Shown here piece after piece: positions 18,335 through 26,537 of a stretch of DNA of 64,000 bases; position 1 is the stretch's first letter, and each line of letters opens with the position of its first letter. The notes below the pieces were generated by a model that had not been told where the DNA came from, ran no database searches, and saw nothing but the letters and a program-made list of their open reading frames with translations. The position numbers were made by a program, and so were the translations under genes. Origin of the DNA: Polynucleobacter rarus (GTDB lineage: Bacteria; Pseudomonadota; Gammaproteobacteria; Burkholderiales; Burkholderiaceae); NCBI RefSeq assembly GCF_003072505.1, contig NZ_NTGB01000001.1:1658574-1722573 (forward strand), read 5' to 3'.

Positions 18335-20617
18335 ATGGATTCGAATCTAAATCATATCTCCGCTAATTTTCCATTACCCTTAAAGTGGAAAAACATTGTT
18401 CAATCTGAACAATTATGGGAATCTTCACTGACCTTATTAAGTTGCTTAGAGATAGACTTAAATCAACATCTCTTCTTTGAGAAATCCCTTTTAATTTTGC
18501 TGTCAACCGAGCGACGTGAACAGTTTAAAATTTTGCAGATTTCAACTGCGGGAAAAATCATTGGGGAATGGTCTTTTGGATCAGAAGCTTATTTTCAACA
18601 GTATGATCATGCTGGAATTGGTCATATTAGGCTCTTAGAATTTGAACAGCATATCGAATCGTGGCACCATACCCTATCCCTTAATTTGGCAGTAAATCAG
18701 TTCAAAGAGCAATTTCAGAATCGTTCTAAAAGTGCAGAGTCCACCTCTTTATCGCTGGTTAATGAGGTTAACTGTCCATATTGTCAAACGCCACTTCTGC
18801 CAAACCAAGAACAATGCTTGGTATGTGACCCAGAAAATGAAGTTCCTCCCTCAACTTGGACTCTTTTTAAGTTGTGGCGTTTTGCAAAACCTTATCAATC
18901 TCAACTCATCCTTGGTTTTTTTCTAACCATCCTTTCGACTGGAGCGACTTTAATCCCTCCTTATATCACCATGCCATTAATGGATGAGGTATTGATTCCT
19001 TATCAAGCCACCAAGGTAATGAATTTTGATTTGGCAGCCATGTACTTAGGGGGGCTTTTACTAGCCGCCTTAATGGCATGGGGTCTTGGCTGGTGGAAAA
19101 CTTATATTCTTGCCTTGGTTAGTGAGCGAATTGGCATGGAACTTCGAACCAAAACGTTTAACCATATGATTCGCTTGTCTTTAGAGTATTTTGGTTCGAA
19201 AAGAACGGGTGACTTGATGTCTCGAATTGGTGCTGAAACCGATCGAATTTGTATATTCCTCTCATTGCATTTGTTGGATTTTGCTACGGATTTATTGATG
19301 CTAATCATGACCGCCTGCATCTTGATTAGTATTGATCCTCTATTGGCATTAGTCACTTTAATGCCTTTACCCTTTATTGCTTGGATGATTCATTTTGTGA
19401 GGGATAAACTGCGCTTTGGCTTTGAAAAAGTCGATCGAAACTGGTCAGAAGTGAATAATGTCCTCTCAGATACCATCCCAGGTATTCGAGTGGTAAAAGC
19501 CTTTGCCCAAGAAAATCGAGAAAATCAACGCTTTATTCAAGCAAATCAACGAAATTTAGAGGTGAATGATCAGGTGAATAGAATCTGGGCATCCTTTGCA
19601 CCTACGGTAACCTTACTGACAGAAATCGGTTTATTGGTGGTTTGGGGATTTGGCATTTATCAAGTAGCTAATGATAAGATCACGGTCGGAGTTTTAACTG
19701 CTTTTTTAGCTTACATTGCACGCTTTTATAGTCGAATGGACTCGATGAGTCGAATTGTTTCCCATACTCAAAAAGCAGCCGCTGGGGCCAAGCGAGTATT
19801 TGATATTTTAGATCACGTATCCAGCGTCCCTGAACCTACTCAACCGGTGCCAATGAACCAGCCAGTTCAAGGGAAGATTGAATTACGCAATGTTGGCTTT
19901 CGTTATGGCAACCGTGCAGTCACCAAAAATATTAATTTAGATATTCAACCGGGTGAAATGATTGGATTAGTTGGACATAGCGGCTCTGGTAAAAGTACCC
20001 TTGTGAATCTTATTTGTCGTTTTTATGATGTCAGCGAAGGTTCAGTGAAGATTGACGGTGTTGATGTAAGGTCCATTGCTATTGATGAGCTAAGAAAACA
20101 ATTCGGGATGGTCTTACAAGAGCCGTTTTTATTTTTCGGCACTATTGCTGAAAATATTGCCTACGGTAAACCAAACGCTACCCGCTCTGAAATCGTCCAA
20201 GCAGCTAAAGCAGCCAATGCCCATGATTTTATTTTGCGCTTACCATTAGGATACGACTCCTTAGTCGGCGAACGAGGTCAATCCCTGTCTGGCGGCGAGC
20301 GACAAAGGATTTCTATCGCGCGTGCCTTATTAATTAATCCTAGGATCTTAATACTAGATGAGGCCACCTCCTCAGTTGATACCACCACAGAAAAAGAAAT
20401 ACAAAAAGCACTAGATAATTTAGTTCAAGGGAGAACTACCTTGGCCATTGCACATAGGTTATCAACTTTAAGAAAAGCAGATCGACTGATTGTTTTGGAT
20501 AAAGGTGAAATTGTTGAAGTTGGTAATCATGATGAATTAATGTTAGCTCAAGGCACTTACTATCAACTCTATCAGGCCCAAGCGAGACATGCTGCCGAAA
20601 TTGCGGAGTCCATTTAA
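18335..20617 (+). CDS. ABC exporter (fused permease/ATPase) with extra N-terminal domain and zinc ribbon, cyanophycin-associated
   Basis: 760 residues. Residues 1-140 form an unrecognised soluble domain. Next comes a zinc ribbon of two Cys-x-x-Cys pairs (CPYC and CLVC, near 147-170), then a six-helix exporter domain (about 195-490) and an ATPase domain: Walker A GHSGSGKSTLVNL, signature LSGGERQRISIARA, Walker B ILILDEATSSVD, switch AIAHRLS. It resembles MsbA/HlyB-type exporters. It is divergent from cphA'-cphA and 2 bases before a DUF1854 gene, a neighbourhood I recall being linked to cyanophycin metabolism; the substrate is unknown. The start is uncertain: TTG at 18284 is an alternative. Confidence 0.88.
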   Translation: MDSNLNHISANFPLPLKWKNIVQSEQLWESSLTLLSCLEIDLNQHLFFEKSLLILLSTERREQFKILQISTAGKIIGEWSFGSEAYFQQYDHAGIGHIRLLEFEQHIESWHHTLSLNLAVNQFKEQFQNRSKSAESTSLSLVNEVNCPYCQTPLLPNQEQCLVCDPENEVPPSTWTLFKLWRFAKPYQSQLILGFFLTILSTGATLIPPYITMPLMDEVLIPYQATKVMNFDLAAMYLGGLLLAALMAWGLGWWKTYILALVSERIGMELRTKTFNHMIRLSLEYFGSKRTGDLMSRIGAETDRICIFLSLHLLDFATDLLMLIMTACILISIDPLLALVTLMPLPFIAWMIHFVRDKLRFGFEKVDRNWSEVNNVLSDTIPGIRVVKAFAQENRENQRFIQANQRNLEVNDQVNRIWASFAPTVTLLTEIGLLVVWGFGIYQVANDKITVGVLTAFLAYIARFYSRMDSMSRIVSHTQKAAAGAKRVFDILDHVSSVPEPTQPVPMNQPVQGKIELRNVGFRYGNRAVTKNINLDIQPGEMIGLVGHSGSGKSTLVNLICRFYDVSEGSVKIDGVDVRSIAIDELRKQFGMVLQEPFLFFGTIAENIAYGKPNATRSEIVQAAKAANAHDFILRLPLGYDSLVGERGQSLSGGERQRISIARALLINPRILILDEATSSVDTTTEKEIQKALDNLVQGRTTLAIAHRLSTLRKADRLIVLDKGEIVEVGNHDELMLAQGTYYQLYQAQARHAAEIAESI

Positions 20618-20619
20618 TT

Positions 20620-21084
20620 ATGCAAGGTTACACAATTAGCAAAAACAAGAATGGTACTGTCAAAGCTGAAGACTCTCAAGGTACAGTATTTGAGAATATT
20701 CGTATTACTAGAGCCTTTCCAATTTCAGATCCTGAGAATGGTTTTTCAATTGTCGATTCAGATGGACATGAATTAATTTGGTTCGAAAGTTTGGATGAAT
20801 TAACCCCATATGAGCGAAATATTGTTAGTGAGACACTTTCTCAAATCGAGTTTATTCCAGTCATCCACAAAATCTCAGGACTGAATACTTTCTCTCTTCC
20901 TAGCATGTGGGATATCCAAACTGACAGAGGTCCGACTAGACTCAAATTAAAGAGCGAACAAGATATTCGCAGGATTTCTGATGTGGCGCTTTTAATTACA
21001 GATGCTGATGGTATTCAATATTTATTGAAAAATAGAAAAACTATTGATAAACAAAGCAGAAAAATATTAGACCGTTTTCTTTGA
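20620..21084 (+). CDS. DUF1854 family protein, cyanophycin-associated
   Basis: 154 residues, soluble, no signal peptide or membrane segment. The DUF1854 core is recognisable by ITRAFPISDPENGFSIVD, the acidic VDSDGHELIWFESLDEL region and the end DADGIQYLLKNRKTIDKQSR. Its function is not established. It starts 2 bases after the ABC exporter stop, so the two are one transcription unit, opposite the cyanophycin synthetases. This placement suggests a partner of the exporter rather than an enzyme of polymer synthesis. Its last 18 bases overlap the end of tcdA on the other strand. Confidence 0.82.
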   Translation: MQGYTISKNKNGTVKAEDSQGTVFENIRITRAFPISDPENGFSIVDSDGHELIWFESLDELTPYERNIVSETLSQIEFIPVIHKISGLNTFSLPSMWDIQTDRGPTRLKLKSEQDIRRISDVALLITDADGIQYLLKNRKTIDKQSRKILDRFL

Positions 21085-21822
21085 TGCAATGATTTTGGTA
21101 ATGATATAAGAAGCGCAAATCATACCAAAACTAGCTGTCACTGTTACGCCAGAGCCGTAACCATTACAAGCTAATCCACCGTTTGCAATTCCTTTTCTTG
21201 GTTCACTCGAATAGACCACTTGCACCTTCATTTTTTTCTTTGGATTTTTTTCAAAGCCATGTTTTTGTCTGAGTAATGCACGAATCTTCGAGAGTAATGG
21301 ATCTTGGGTGGACAGTGATAAATCGGCTATTTGAATCGCTGTAGGGTCTGACTTACCTCCAGCGGCACCCGCCATCACAAAAGGAATGTGATGGTATTTA
21401 CACCAGACAGCTAAACTAACTTTTGTTTTTAAATCATCGGTTGCGTCTAATACAAAACTCCCTGAGGGAATGTAGGTTTCAATATTTTCAGGCTTTAGAA
21501 AATCATCAATCATATGCACCATTACATCGGGATTAATCAGTTGTAAGCGCTGTCGCATCGCTGCCACTTTAGACTTTCCAAACTCACCATCTAAAGCGTG
21601 TAATTGTCGATTCGTATTGCTAATTGAGATGTGATCAAAGTCAATTAAAGTAATTTCGCCAACGGCGCTACGCGCAAGCGCTTCTGCAGCCCAAGACCCT
21701 ACACCACCTAAGCCAACCACAATGACGTGGGCATTTTGTAAGGATTCGTATCCATCAACTCCGTAAAGTCTAGCTACCCCCCCTAACCTTCGCTCAACAG
21801 TGATTTCAGTTGTATCATTCAT
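21067..21822 (-). CDS. tcdA: tRNA threonylcarbamoyladenosine dehydratase
   Basis: 251 residues of the ThiF/E1-like fold. TcdA (CsdL/YgdL) uses ATP to cyclise the t6A base at position 37 of ANN-decoding tRNAs. Visible: the nucleotide-binding loop VVGLGGVGSWAAEALARS near residue 35, LIDFDHISISNTNRQ, the aspartate DATDDLKTK, and the basic loop FEKNPKKKMKVQVVYSSEPRKG, characteristic of this family rather than of MoeB or ThiF. It overlaps the DUF1854 gene tail-to-tail by 18 bases and is divergent from pdxH. Confidence 0.9.
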   Translation of the reverse strand: MNDTTEITVERRLGGVARLYGVDGYESLQNAHVIVVGLGGVGSWAAEALARSAVGEITLIDFDHISISNTNRQLHALDGEFGKSKVAAMRQRLQLINPDVMVHMIDDFLKPENIETYIPSGSFVLDATDDLKTKVSLAVWCKYHHIPFVMAGAAGGKSDPTAIQIADLSLSTQDPLLSKIRALLRQKHGFEKNPKKKMKVQVVYSSEPRKGIANGGLACNGYGSGVTVTASFGMICASYIITKIIASKKTV

Positions 21823-21864
21823 TGTATTCAGTATTATTTACTTTCAATTCAGGTTATTAAAACG

Positions 21865-22500
21865 ATGAATAATTTAGCAGATTTAAGAAAAACGTATTCC
21901 AAAGGAAGTTTATCTGAAAAAGATGCCTTAGATAATCCTTTCGAACTATTTAAGCTTTGGTTTGACCAAGCAAGTAAAGCACAATGTCCTGAACCGCACG
22001 CCATGAGTCTTGCTACCGTCAACTCCGATGGCGCACCGAGCTTGAGAACCGTTCTTTTAAAGGGCTTAGAAAACGATCAATTCGTCTTCTATACAAATTA
22101 TTTAAGCCAAAAAGCAAATGAGATGAAAAACAATCCGCAAGTTGCTCTATTGTTTTTTTGGCATGAACTTGAAAGACAAGTTCGAGTTGATGGCATAGTA
22201 CAAAAAGTGTCCGCTGAAATGAGCGATAAGTATTATTACTCCCGTCCACTAGCCTCGCGCATTGGGGCCTGGGCATCAAGTCAGAGCGAACGTGTTCCGG
22301 ATCGTGAGTATCTAGAAAATCAAGAAAAGTTTTACCTTGCAAAGTTTGGCGAAAATCCCCCAAGGCCAGAGCATTGGGGGGGATATATGGTGGTGCCCCA
22401 CAGAATCGAGTTTTGGCAAGGCAGACCCTCAAGACTGCATGATCGGATTAGCTACACTAAACAAGACAACCAATGGGTAATTAGCCGCCTAGCCCCGTAA
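21865..22500 (+). CDS. pdxH: Pyridoxamine 5'-phosphate oxidase
   Basis: 211 residues, normal length. An FMN enzyme that oxidises pyridoxine or pyridoxamine phosphate to pyridoxal phosphate. Landmarks are MSLATVNSDGAPSLRTVLLKG (part shown), FYTNYLSQKANEM, FFWHELERQVRVDG and the C-terminal signature IEFWQGRPSRLHDR that binds FMN and substrate. PLP made here serves, among others, the decarboxylase at 31-33 kb. Single gene between tcdA (divergent) and msrA (convergent). Confidence 0.96.
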   Translation: MNNLADLRKTYSKGSLSEKDALDNPFELFKLWFDQASKAQCPEPHAMSLATVNSDGAPSLRTVLLKGLENDQFVFYTNYLSQKANEMKNNPQVALLFFWHELERQVRVDGIVQKVSAEMSDKYYYSRPLASRIGAWASSQSERVPDREYLENQEKFYLAKFGENPPRPEHWGGYMVVPHRIEFWQGRPSRLHDRISYTKQDNQWVISRLAP

Positions 22501-22510
22501 TTTTGAATAC

Positions 22511-23080
22511 TTAAGATGAGCTTGATAAAGAAATTGCTTTAAAAGTCTTTTGAAATTTTTGTAGTTTTGGAGCCACCACATAAGCACAATAACCTTGCCC
22601 AGGATGCTGTTTAAAATAGTTTTGGTGATAAGCCTCTGCCGGATAAAAAGTGGGGGCTAACATAATTTCAGTGACAATGGTATCAGCGTAGGTTTTTTGG
22701 GTAGTAAGTTCATTAATTACATCTAAAGCGCAATTAATTTGATCTTCATCTTCACAATAAATAACGGATCTATACTGCGTTCCAACGTCATTCCCCTGAC
22801 GATTTGGGGTGGTTGGGTCGTGGATGACAAAAAACACTTCTAAAATTTGACGATAAGTAACTTCATCAGGATTAAAATGAATCTGAACAACCTCAGCATG
22901 TCCCGTAACCCCATCACAAACAGACTCATAATCAGGAAATTCAACATGACCCCCTGCATATCCAGAAATAACTTGATGAACGCCTCTAAGGTCCTGATAT
23001 ACAGCTTCCAAACACCAAAAACAACCACCACCTAATGTTGCAATTTGTAATTTATTATCTAAATCAATTGAATTAATCAT
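22511..23080 (-). CDS. msrA: Peptide-methionine (S)-S-oxide reductase
   Basis: 189 residues. Repairs the S-epimer of methionine sulfoxide. The active-site motif is GGGCFWC with the catalytic cysteine at residue 20; GYAGGHVEFPDYESVCDGVTGHAE and NDVGTQYRSVIY are the substrate-pocket segments (partly quoted). The resolving cysteine is probably in GYCAYVVAP near the C-terminus. GAAGG lies 4 bases before the ATG. Divergent from the aldehyde dehydrogenase with only 19 bases between start codons, so promoters must overlap coding sequence. Confidence 0.95.
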   Translation of the reverse strand: MINSIDLDNKLQIATLGGGCFWCLEAVYQDLRGVHQVISGYAGGHVEFPDYESVCDGVTGHAEVVQIHFNPDEVTYRQILEVFFVIHDPTTPNRQGNDVGTQYRSVIYCEDEDQINCALDVINELTTQKTYADTIVTEIMLAPTFYPAEAYHQNYFKQHPGQGYCAYVVAPKLQKFQKTFKAISLSSSS

Positions 23081-23099
23081 TTCACCTTCTCACGTATTT

Positions 23100-24494
23100 A
23101 TGAACCCATTTTTATATGATTTTGACTTAGCAAGTCAAGCCTACCTTCTAGATCCTTGTCCAACCGTTTCAGTTCGAAAAGATAGGATTAATCGTCTGTT
23201 AACTATGTTAAATGAAAATGAGGAAAATCTCTGCAAAGTCATTCAAGCAGATTTTCATTTTCGTAACAACATTGAAACGCAAATAGCCGAAATTGCGATG
23301 ATCCGTAGTTCAGCAAAATTTACTTTAAAGAACCTAAATAAATGGGCGGCTAAGCAAAAAGTGCCTAACCCAGCCTATTTAAGGCCCAGCAAAGCTTATA
23401 TAGTGCCTCAACCCAAGGGTATTGTTGGCATCATGAGTCCATGGAACTATCCCTTGGCCCTAGCGCTCATTCCAGTAATTACTGCTTTTGCAGCGGGTAA
23501 CCGCGTCTGGTTAAAACCTTCAGAACGCTCAGCACGCACTTCCGGTTATCTCGCCACCCTAGTTCAACAATACTTTAATCCTGCCGAACTGACCGTGATT
23601 ACTGGGGGAGCTGATGTTTCAAGGAATTTTTCAGAATTACCCTTTCACCATTTATTATTCACAGGTAGCACGAGTACTGGACAATTAGTCGCAAAAGCAG
23701 CTGCTGAAAATTTGACACCAGTCACCCTTGAATTAGGTGGAAAGTCGCCAGCCATTATTGATACTTCCGTAAATCTAGCTGATGCTTGTGCAAGAATTAT
23801 GTATGGTAAGTTATTTAATGCCGGCCAAACTTGTATTGCCCCTGACTACCTTTTAGTTCCTCATCACTTACTTGAAGAATGCATTAATGAGTTACAAAAA
23901 AGTTTTCTAAAAATGTATCCTACTGATGAAGGTTTAACCCATCCGATTGATCAAGCCCAATTGACTAGATGGAATTTTTTACTACAGGATGCAATTGATA
24001 AAGGCTTTCAAACGATTCCATTGGGCTTAGCAGATGAAACACATCACTCACCATTTGTGCCAACCCTCGTATTAAAGCCTACCAGTCAATCAGCAGTAAT
24101 GCAGGAAGAAATTTTTGGCCCTATTTTGCCAATTTTAGGATACGACAAGATTCAAGATGCATATGCCTTTATCAATCAAAGGCCAAACCCTCTTTGCATT
24201 TACTATTTTGGTCAATCATCAGCCAACATTTCCCTGCTTTTAAATCAAACAAAATCAGGCGGTGTTACTTTGAACGACACCTTACTGCACTACAGTTCAC
24301 ATTACCTGCCCTTTGGTGGAGTTGGTGCAAGTGGAATGGGCTCTTATCATGGAAAATTTGGTTTTGATACCTTTAGTCATTTAAAGCCAGTAATGGAAAT
24401 GAGAAGTTTTCTTGGCATCAAATCGCTAGGTGGAACCAAAATGGCTCATCCGCCCTACGGTAACCGAATTAAAAAACTTCTTAAGATCCTTTGA
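23100..24494 (+). CDS. Aldehyde dehydrogenase, coniferyl-aldehyde-dehydrogenase-like
   Basis: 464 residues, the short class of NAD(P)-dependent aldehyde dehydrogenases without an N-terminal extension. The Rossmann region has GIVGIMSPWNYPLALALIP; the general-base glutamate is in LELGGKSPAI near residue 210, and the nucleophile is in NAGQTCIAPDY near residue 245. The closest named type by motif pattern is coniferyl aldehyde dehydrogenase (CalB), but fatty or other aromatic aldehydes are possible. No Shine-Dalgarno sequence is visible before the ATG, and the short intergenic space suggests a leaderless or short-leader message. Confidence 0.85.
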   Translation: MNPFLYDFDLASQAYLLDPCPTVSVRKDRINRLLTMLNENEENLCKVIQADFHFRNNIETQIAEIAMIRSSAKFTLKNLNKWAAKQKVPNPAYLRPSKAYIVPQPKGIVGIMSPWNYPLALALIPVITAFAAGNRVWLKPSERSARTSGYLATLVQQYFNPAELTVITGGADVSRNFSELPFHHLLFTGSTSTGQLVAKAAAENLTPVTLELGGKSPAIIDTSVNLADACARIMYGKLFNAGQTCIAPDYLLVPHHLLEECINELQKSFLKMYPTDEGLTHPIDQAQLTRWNFLLQDAIDKGFQTIPLGLADETHHSPFVPTLVLKPTSQSAVMQEEIFGPILPILGYDKIQDAYAFINQRPNPLCIYYFGQSSANISLLLNQTKSGGVTLNDTLLHYSSHYLPFGGVGASGMGSYHGKFGFDTFSHLKPVMEMRSFLGIKSLGGTKMAHPPYGNRIKKLLKIL

Positions 24495-24809
24495 AATTGA
24501 GGAATTTAAGATATTTATAAAAATAATTAGGACAAACCCTAACATATCATGCAATAATACGCACTGTTGTATATTTCATCGTCCCCAGCAGTGCTGACAA
24601 AAACCCCTAAATGTATATTTAGGTTAGTCTTGAAGACGTAGTCGCCCCGAAATCCCATATATTGATTTCACTGAGCAATAACTATTTATTTAGTATTAGC
24701 GCCTACTCCTAATGTTGATGGTCGATGCCTTTTGACCTAGTGCGTCTATAACTTGCTCAAGCAGCATGGCGCCAACATTGGAGACACTCTTAATCGGGTG
24801 TGAGTAGAT
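24495..24809 (+). promoter_or_regulatory. Gene-free 315-base leader of the helicase gene with paired segments
   Basis: No coding frame is supported here. A perfect 7-pair hairpin (24606-24612 with 24617-24623, loop GTAT) lies in the middle. A longer pairing joins 24706-24717 with 24773-24783: eleven pairs with one bulged T at 24710. A competing pairing of GCGCC (24700-24704) with GGCGC (24768-24772) is mutually exclusive with it. The second arm ends 26 bases before the ATG at 24810. I infer a structured 5' untranslated region, possibly a temperature- or autoregulatory element as described for some DEAD-box helicase messages. No known RNA family was recognised. Confidence 0.5.
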
Positions 24810-26477
24810 ATGTCCTTAACTTTTAAAGAATTAAACTTAGCAGCCCCTTTGCTTGAAGCCGTGGAAGCATTAGGCTTTACCTCAACAACCCCTGTACAAG
24901 AACAAGTTTTCCCAGCCGCAATGGATGGTGGTGACTTGATGGTGAGTAGTCAAACCGGAAGCGGTAAGACTGCGGCATTCTTATTACCACTTTTACAAAA
25001 ACTAATTGAAGCAAACCCAAATAACAAACCAATACCCGGTCGTGCAGAACCAACTTACTTGGTACTTTGTCCGACTAGAGAACTTGCTCAACAGGTTGCC
25101 GCAGATGCAATTGATTTAGTCAAATTCTGTCGTGGTATCAGAATCGCCACTATTATGGGCGGTATGCCTTACGGTAAACAAATCGCACAAATTAAAGGTG
25201 CACAAATCGTTGTAGCGACCCCAGGACGTTTACTCGATTTAAATGATAGTCGTGCTATTCGCTTAGATAAAGTGCAAGCTTTAGTAGTTGATGAAGCAGA
25301 TCGTATGTTGGACTTAGGTTTTGCCGAGGATTTAGAAAACATTCATCGTCGTTGCGAAACACTTCAGCAAACACTCATGTTCTCAGCAACTTTTGCGCCT
25401 AGAATTATGGAATTAGCGGCAGAACTCGTGAATAATCCAACCCGTATCGAGTTAGCTCATGCAGGTGATGTGCACTCGAATATTACACAAACTATGCACT
25501 GGGCTGACAGTGTTTCACATAAACATAAAATCTTACGTCACTGGTTATCAGATCCAAGTTTGGACCAAGCAGTTATTTTTGCAAGTACTCAAATTGAGAG
25601 TGAAGATATTGCTGAGAACTTACGAGTTGACGGCTATGCGGCGAGTGCCTTGCATGGTGCAATGCCCCAAGCAGTTCGTAATCGTCGCTTAGATTCATTA
25701 CGTAAAGGTGTCACAAAAATTTTGGTCGCAACTGACGTCGCCGCAAGAGGTATTGACGTACCAACGATTAGCCATGTCATTAACTTTGGCTTACCAATGA
25801 AACCTGAAGATTACACACACCGTATCGGTCGTACTGGTCGTGCTGGCAGAAGTGGTGTTGCGATTACGATTGCCCAACATAGTGAAAGAATTAAAATTCG
25901 TGCAATTGAACGCTTTACTCAACAGCCTTTACCGGCTTCAGTCATTCCTGGTTTAGAACCCCAGAAAAAACCTGAACAATCCAGTTCAGGACGCCCAGGT
26001 GGAAGATCTGGCGGCGGTCGGTCTGGTGGTGGTCGTTCATCTGAGCGTAGCGGTGGTTATGGTGGTGGTAATGGTGGCGGCAATGCACGTCGTGGTGGTC
26101 CAAACCGTTCCTCTTTTGAGGGTTCTTCAAGCTCCAGTTACACTGGTGAAAAAAGAACTTTTACTCCATCTGAAGGTGAAAAAAGGACATTTACTCCTTC
26201 TGAAGGTCCTAAAAGAACTTTCGCGCCATCTGAAGGTGCAAGCAGCGACAAGTACGGCAAAGGTAGAAGAAGTGAAACCAAATCATTTGGAAAGCCTGAT
26301 TCAGCTCCACGAACAAGTGCTAAACCCTTTGGTGAGCCAGCCAGAAAGAAACCAGTTGCTACAACAGGTAGTTCGGCAGAACAACGCTATACTGGCCCTA
26401 AAGCTAAAGAAGGCGGTTTCAATAGAGATAAACCTGCTAAAACTTTTAGCAAACCATCTGCTTTTCGCCCGCGTTAA
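24810..26477 (+). CDS. rhlE: DEAD-box ATP-dependent RNA helicase, RhlE type
   Basis: 555 residues. Residues 1-380 are the two-lobed helicase core: Q-motif (TSTTPVQEQVFP), Walker A SSQTGSGKTAAF near 50, PTRELAQQ, TPGRLLD, VDEADRMLDLGF near 162, SAT (MFSATFAP), and HRIGRTGRAGRSG. The last 175 residues are low-complexity and basic: glycine/arginine-rich SGGGRSGGGRS, then three tandem 10-residue repeats of the type GEKRTFTPSE, then Lys/Pro-rich sequence. Such tails bind RNA non-specifically in RhlE proteins of Burkholderiales and are involved in cold adaptation and ribosome assembly in this family. A structured leader precedes and two hairpins follow. Confidence 0.93.
   Translation: MSLTFKELNLAAPLLEAVEALGFTSTTPVQEQVFPAAMDGGDLMVSSQTGSGKTAAFLLPLLQKLIEANPNNKPIPGRAEPTYLVLCPTRELAQQVAADAIDLVKFCRGIRIATIMGGMPYGKQIAQIKGAQIVVATPGRLLDLNDSRAIRLDKVQALVVDEADRMLDLGFAEDLENIHRRCETLQQTLMFSATFAPRIMELAAELVNNPTRIELAHAGDVHSNITQTMHWADSVSHKHKILRHWLSDPSLDQAVIFASTQIESEDIAENLRVDGYAASALHGAMPQAVRNRRLDSLRKGVTKILVATDVAARGIDVPTISHVINFGLPMKPEDYTHRIGRTGRAGRSGVAITIAQHSERIKIRAIERFTQQPLPASVIPGLEPQKKPEQSSSGRPGGRSGGGRSGGGRSSERSGGYGGGNGGGNARRGGPNRSSFEGSSSSSYTGEKRTFTPSEGEKRTFTPSEGPKRTFAPSEGASSDKYGKGRRSETKSFGKPDSAPRTSAKPFGEPARKKPVATTGSSAEQRYTGPKAKEGGFNRDKPAKTFSKPSAFRPR
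26145..26234 (+). repeat. Three tandem 30-base in-frame repeats in the helicase tail
   Basis: Units 26145-26174, 26175-26204 and 26205-26234 each encode a G-x-K-R-T-F-x-P-S-E decapeptide. Units 1 and 2 differ at a few bases; unit 3 has diverged more (GP for GE, A for T). The copy number could vary among strains by slippage. Confidence 0.85.
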
Positions 26478-26485
26478 TTGAAAAT

Positions 26486-26537
26486 ATACAACTACTCGTA
26501 ATTAATTTTATTTGCGAGGAGTTGTATTAATTTTTTC
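26486..26537 (+). terminator. Terminator of rhlE overlapping the 3' end of hemY
   Basis: ATACAACT (26486-26493) pairs with AGTTGTAT (26520-26527); after one A-G mismatch CTCG (26495-26498) pairs with CGAG (26515-26518); a T-run follows at 26531-26536. The structure contains the stop codon and last codons of hemY on the other strand. Confidence 0.65.

Noticed and set aside
25999..26481. Long open frame overlapping the helicase tail in another phase
   Set aside because: It arises from low-complexity Gly/Arg codons of rhlE; its translation is Val/Leu/Gln-rich without a domain, and the rhlE frame is clearly the conserved one.
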